From the NCBI GenBank assembly GCA_043760555.1, contig JAYUOW010000012.1:1-6787 (forward strand): DNA of 6,787 nucleotides, read 5' to 3'. The translations under genes were made by a program, and so were the position numbers. Origin of the DNA: JANMDR01 sp043760555 (GTDB lineage: Bacteria > Pseudomonadota > Gammaproteobacteria > Burkholderiales > Usitatibacteraceae). The notes below the pieces were generated by a model, which saw only the letters and a list, made by a program, of their open reading frames with translations, had not been told where the DNA came from and did no database searches. Position 1 is the first letter of the stretch. Every line of letters begins with the position of its first letter. Of the stretch, positions 5,477 to 6,787 are shown piece after piece.

Positions 5477-6787
5477 CTACGGCGCTGGTCGCCAACCGCT
5501 TGCTGCCGGAAGTGCTGGCGGCGACCGCATAAAAAAGTAGTAGCGCAGAATTGCCACTGGTACGAGAAGCAATATGATAATTTCTGATAGCACGCCTGTG
5601 TCACCATAAATTGCGTTACCGCCAATCATCATTCCACCGATCAGGACGCCAAGGTTTGCAACGACAAAGGTTGAACCTGAGTGGATATATTTTCCCGTTG
5701 CGCGCAACGTGCATATGAGTCCAACTAATGCGGCGCCTTCCAAACGTATTGTTTGACGTCGCGGTATGGCTTCGTCAAAGCCACTTAGCCACGCCGCCAA
5801 ATGTAGTGCAGCAATAGACACTAGCGCGAACACTAAATAGTAAGTGAATAGGTTTTTGGCTATTGCGTGGTTAACAACTTTCTGTTTCGGCCAGTTTGGC
5901 GCTAGGCTCAACAGAGCGTGCGCAGGTTTATTTACGTAAGCCGCGTTAATGCGTCTGCACACAATAAGCTGGGTGCACAGCAGATAGATGTAGGGAAAGA
6001 CAATCTCAAAATTTCCTAGGGATACCTTACGCATGATGAAGAACGCAACATAAAACAACGCGGTCAACAACGCACCGGCTAAACACAAAGAGCTCCAGTG
6101 CAAATCACGCGGAAAAGCGAAGGGTATTAATCGTGAAAAATTAAACGAGGTATCACATGCTCGCTTTAACATCCAGTTAAAAACAGGCTGTGACTGCATA
6201 AGACTTTGCGAGGAATCAAAACGATCACGCGCATTTTCGACAGGTATCGGTGACGCATTTAAATACGCTCCTAGCAATCGAAAGTTGCGCTGCGATTGCA
6301 CTCGTTGCATCCATGCGCTACGCGAAAAAATGGCGCAAAGCACTAGCAGTAACATCGCCCCCATTCCGTATCGCACAATGTCTAAATACGTAAATTCAGC
6401 AGCAAGTATTACTTTTTTTGTACTGAGATAGTCGACATTTAAGCCTAACAAACTCCAAGCCAATACCGCAACTACGGCACAAGTAAAACCTGCGATCGGC
6501 GCACTAAAAAATAGTGCGGCGCTTACCAAAATGACAGAAACTACTGACCCAACTACAAGTTGCCACAAGGCTGCGCCGTATAGAAAATTAGTGCCGCTAT
6601 CTACCGCATAACTGTAAAAATAACTCATCGCGGCAATCTGGGTAAGCACCAAAATGCCGCCCATCGTCACCATGCGAGTACGGCCACGCAAAAACCGGTG
6701 CGCCGCCCACAACACGACGAAACCAATGATTGCCCCATTACGCAACATCATGTACGCAGTGGCCAGCAACAGCACGAACCCGAAGGA
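5477..6787 (-). CDS. Multi-pass membrane protein, first of three paralogs (N-terminus beyond window)
   Basis: The last 436 residues of an integral membrane protein are visible. The reading frame is open to the window edge, so the GTG at 6775 is probably internal. Visible residues FGFVLLLATAYMML align with FGVTVMLATAYVML near residue 118 of the third paralog, so roughly 115 residues lie outside. Hydrophobic segments occur near visible residues 2-28, 41-57, 71-115, 137-154, 234-251, 262-277, 312-332, 350-360, 375-390 and 398-418. PFAFPRDLHW (222-231) and LLSLAPNWP (292-300) followed by KQKVVN are nearly the same as in the third paralog, which is therefore its closest relative here. The C-terminus ends in a proline-rich tail (SPPALPAASGWRPAP). 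The gap to the next gene is about 90 bases and holds a hairpin. No enzymatic motif is visible and the function is unknown. Confidence 0.87.
   Translation of the reverse strand, partial: SFGFVLLLATAYMMLRNGAIIGFVVLWAAHRFLRGRTRMVTMGGILVLTQIAAMSYFYSYAVDSGTNFLYGAALWQLVVGSVVSVILVSAALFFSAPIAGFTCAVVAVLAWSLLGLNVDYLSTKKVILAAEFTYLDIVRYGMGAMLLLVLCAIFSRSAWMQRVQSQRNFRLLGAYLNASPIPVENARDRFDSSQSLMQSQPVFNWMLKRACDTSFNFSRLIPFAFPRDLHWSSLCLAGALLTALFYVAFFIMRKVSLGNFEIVFPYIYLLCTQLIVCRRINAAYVNKPAHALLSLAPNWPKQKVVNHAIAKNLFTYYLVFALVSIAALHLAAWLSGFDEAIPRRQTIRLEGAALVGLICTLRATGKYIHSGSTFVVANLGVLIGGMMIGGNAIYGDTGVLSEIIILLLVPVAILRYYFFMRSPPALPAASGWRPAP

Noticed and set aside
2128..6787. Calling the three membrane proteins ABC transporter permeases
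   Set aside because: The multi-span layout is compatible, but no ATP-binding gene or permease signature is visible in the window, so the call would be a guess.
1..6787. CRISPR array, rRNA or tRNA genes
   Set aside because: No regularly spaced direct repeats and no recognisable rRNA or tRNA sequence were seen on either strand.

Overview
The window looks like a chromosomal stretch from a Pseudomonadota bacterium, with a betaproteobacterium my tentative guess. The reasons are mid-range GC, G+A-rich Shine-Dalgarno sites, a COG4757-type hydrolase and a proteobacterial-style ECF sigma factor. No ribosomal or taxonomic marker is present, so this is inference. Every gene I can support lies on the minus strand, so transcription runs from high to low coordinates.

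Right part (6787 to 2128): three consecutive genes encode large, very hydrophobic, multi-pass membrane proteins of one family. The first (5477-6787) is cut by the window edge. The second (3762-5384) and third (2128-3765) overlap by four bases and are surely co-translated. The proteins share two landmarks: a PFAFPRD(F/L)HW segment, clear in the first and third and degenerate in the second, and a later LSL(S/T/A)P(N/R)WP segment that follows a membrane span and a charged stretch. A weaker version of the second landmark about 300 residues earlier suggests that each protein is an internal duplication. I do not recognise the family. A transport or export membrane component is possible, but no ATPase or other partner is visible here.

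Middle (2127 to 1643): about 485 bases with no convincing gene. It holds a hairpin terminator-like element, a nested palindrome with the look of a dispersed intergenic repeat, and a pair of imperfect inverted ends that may mark a decayed insertion sequence or MITE. It also contains the likely promoter region of the next operon. A close copy of one terminator arm recurs between the first two membrane-protein genes.

Left part (1642 to 1): a tight three-gene operon in which each gene starts inside the stop of the previous one (ATGA overlaps). The order is a small DUF4267-like membrane protein, an ECF-type RNA polymerase sigma factor with a C-terminal extension, and an alpha/beta hydrolase cut by the window edge. 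The overlaps imply coordinated expression, and a possible ECF-type promoter upstream hints at autoregulation. No recognisable anti-sigma gene is present, so the small membrane protein is the only visible candidate for controlling the sigma factor.
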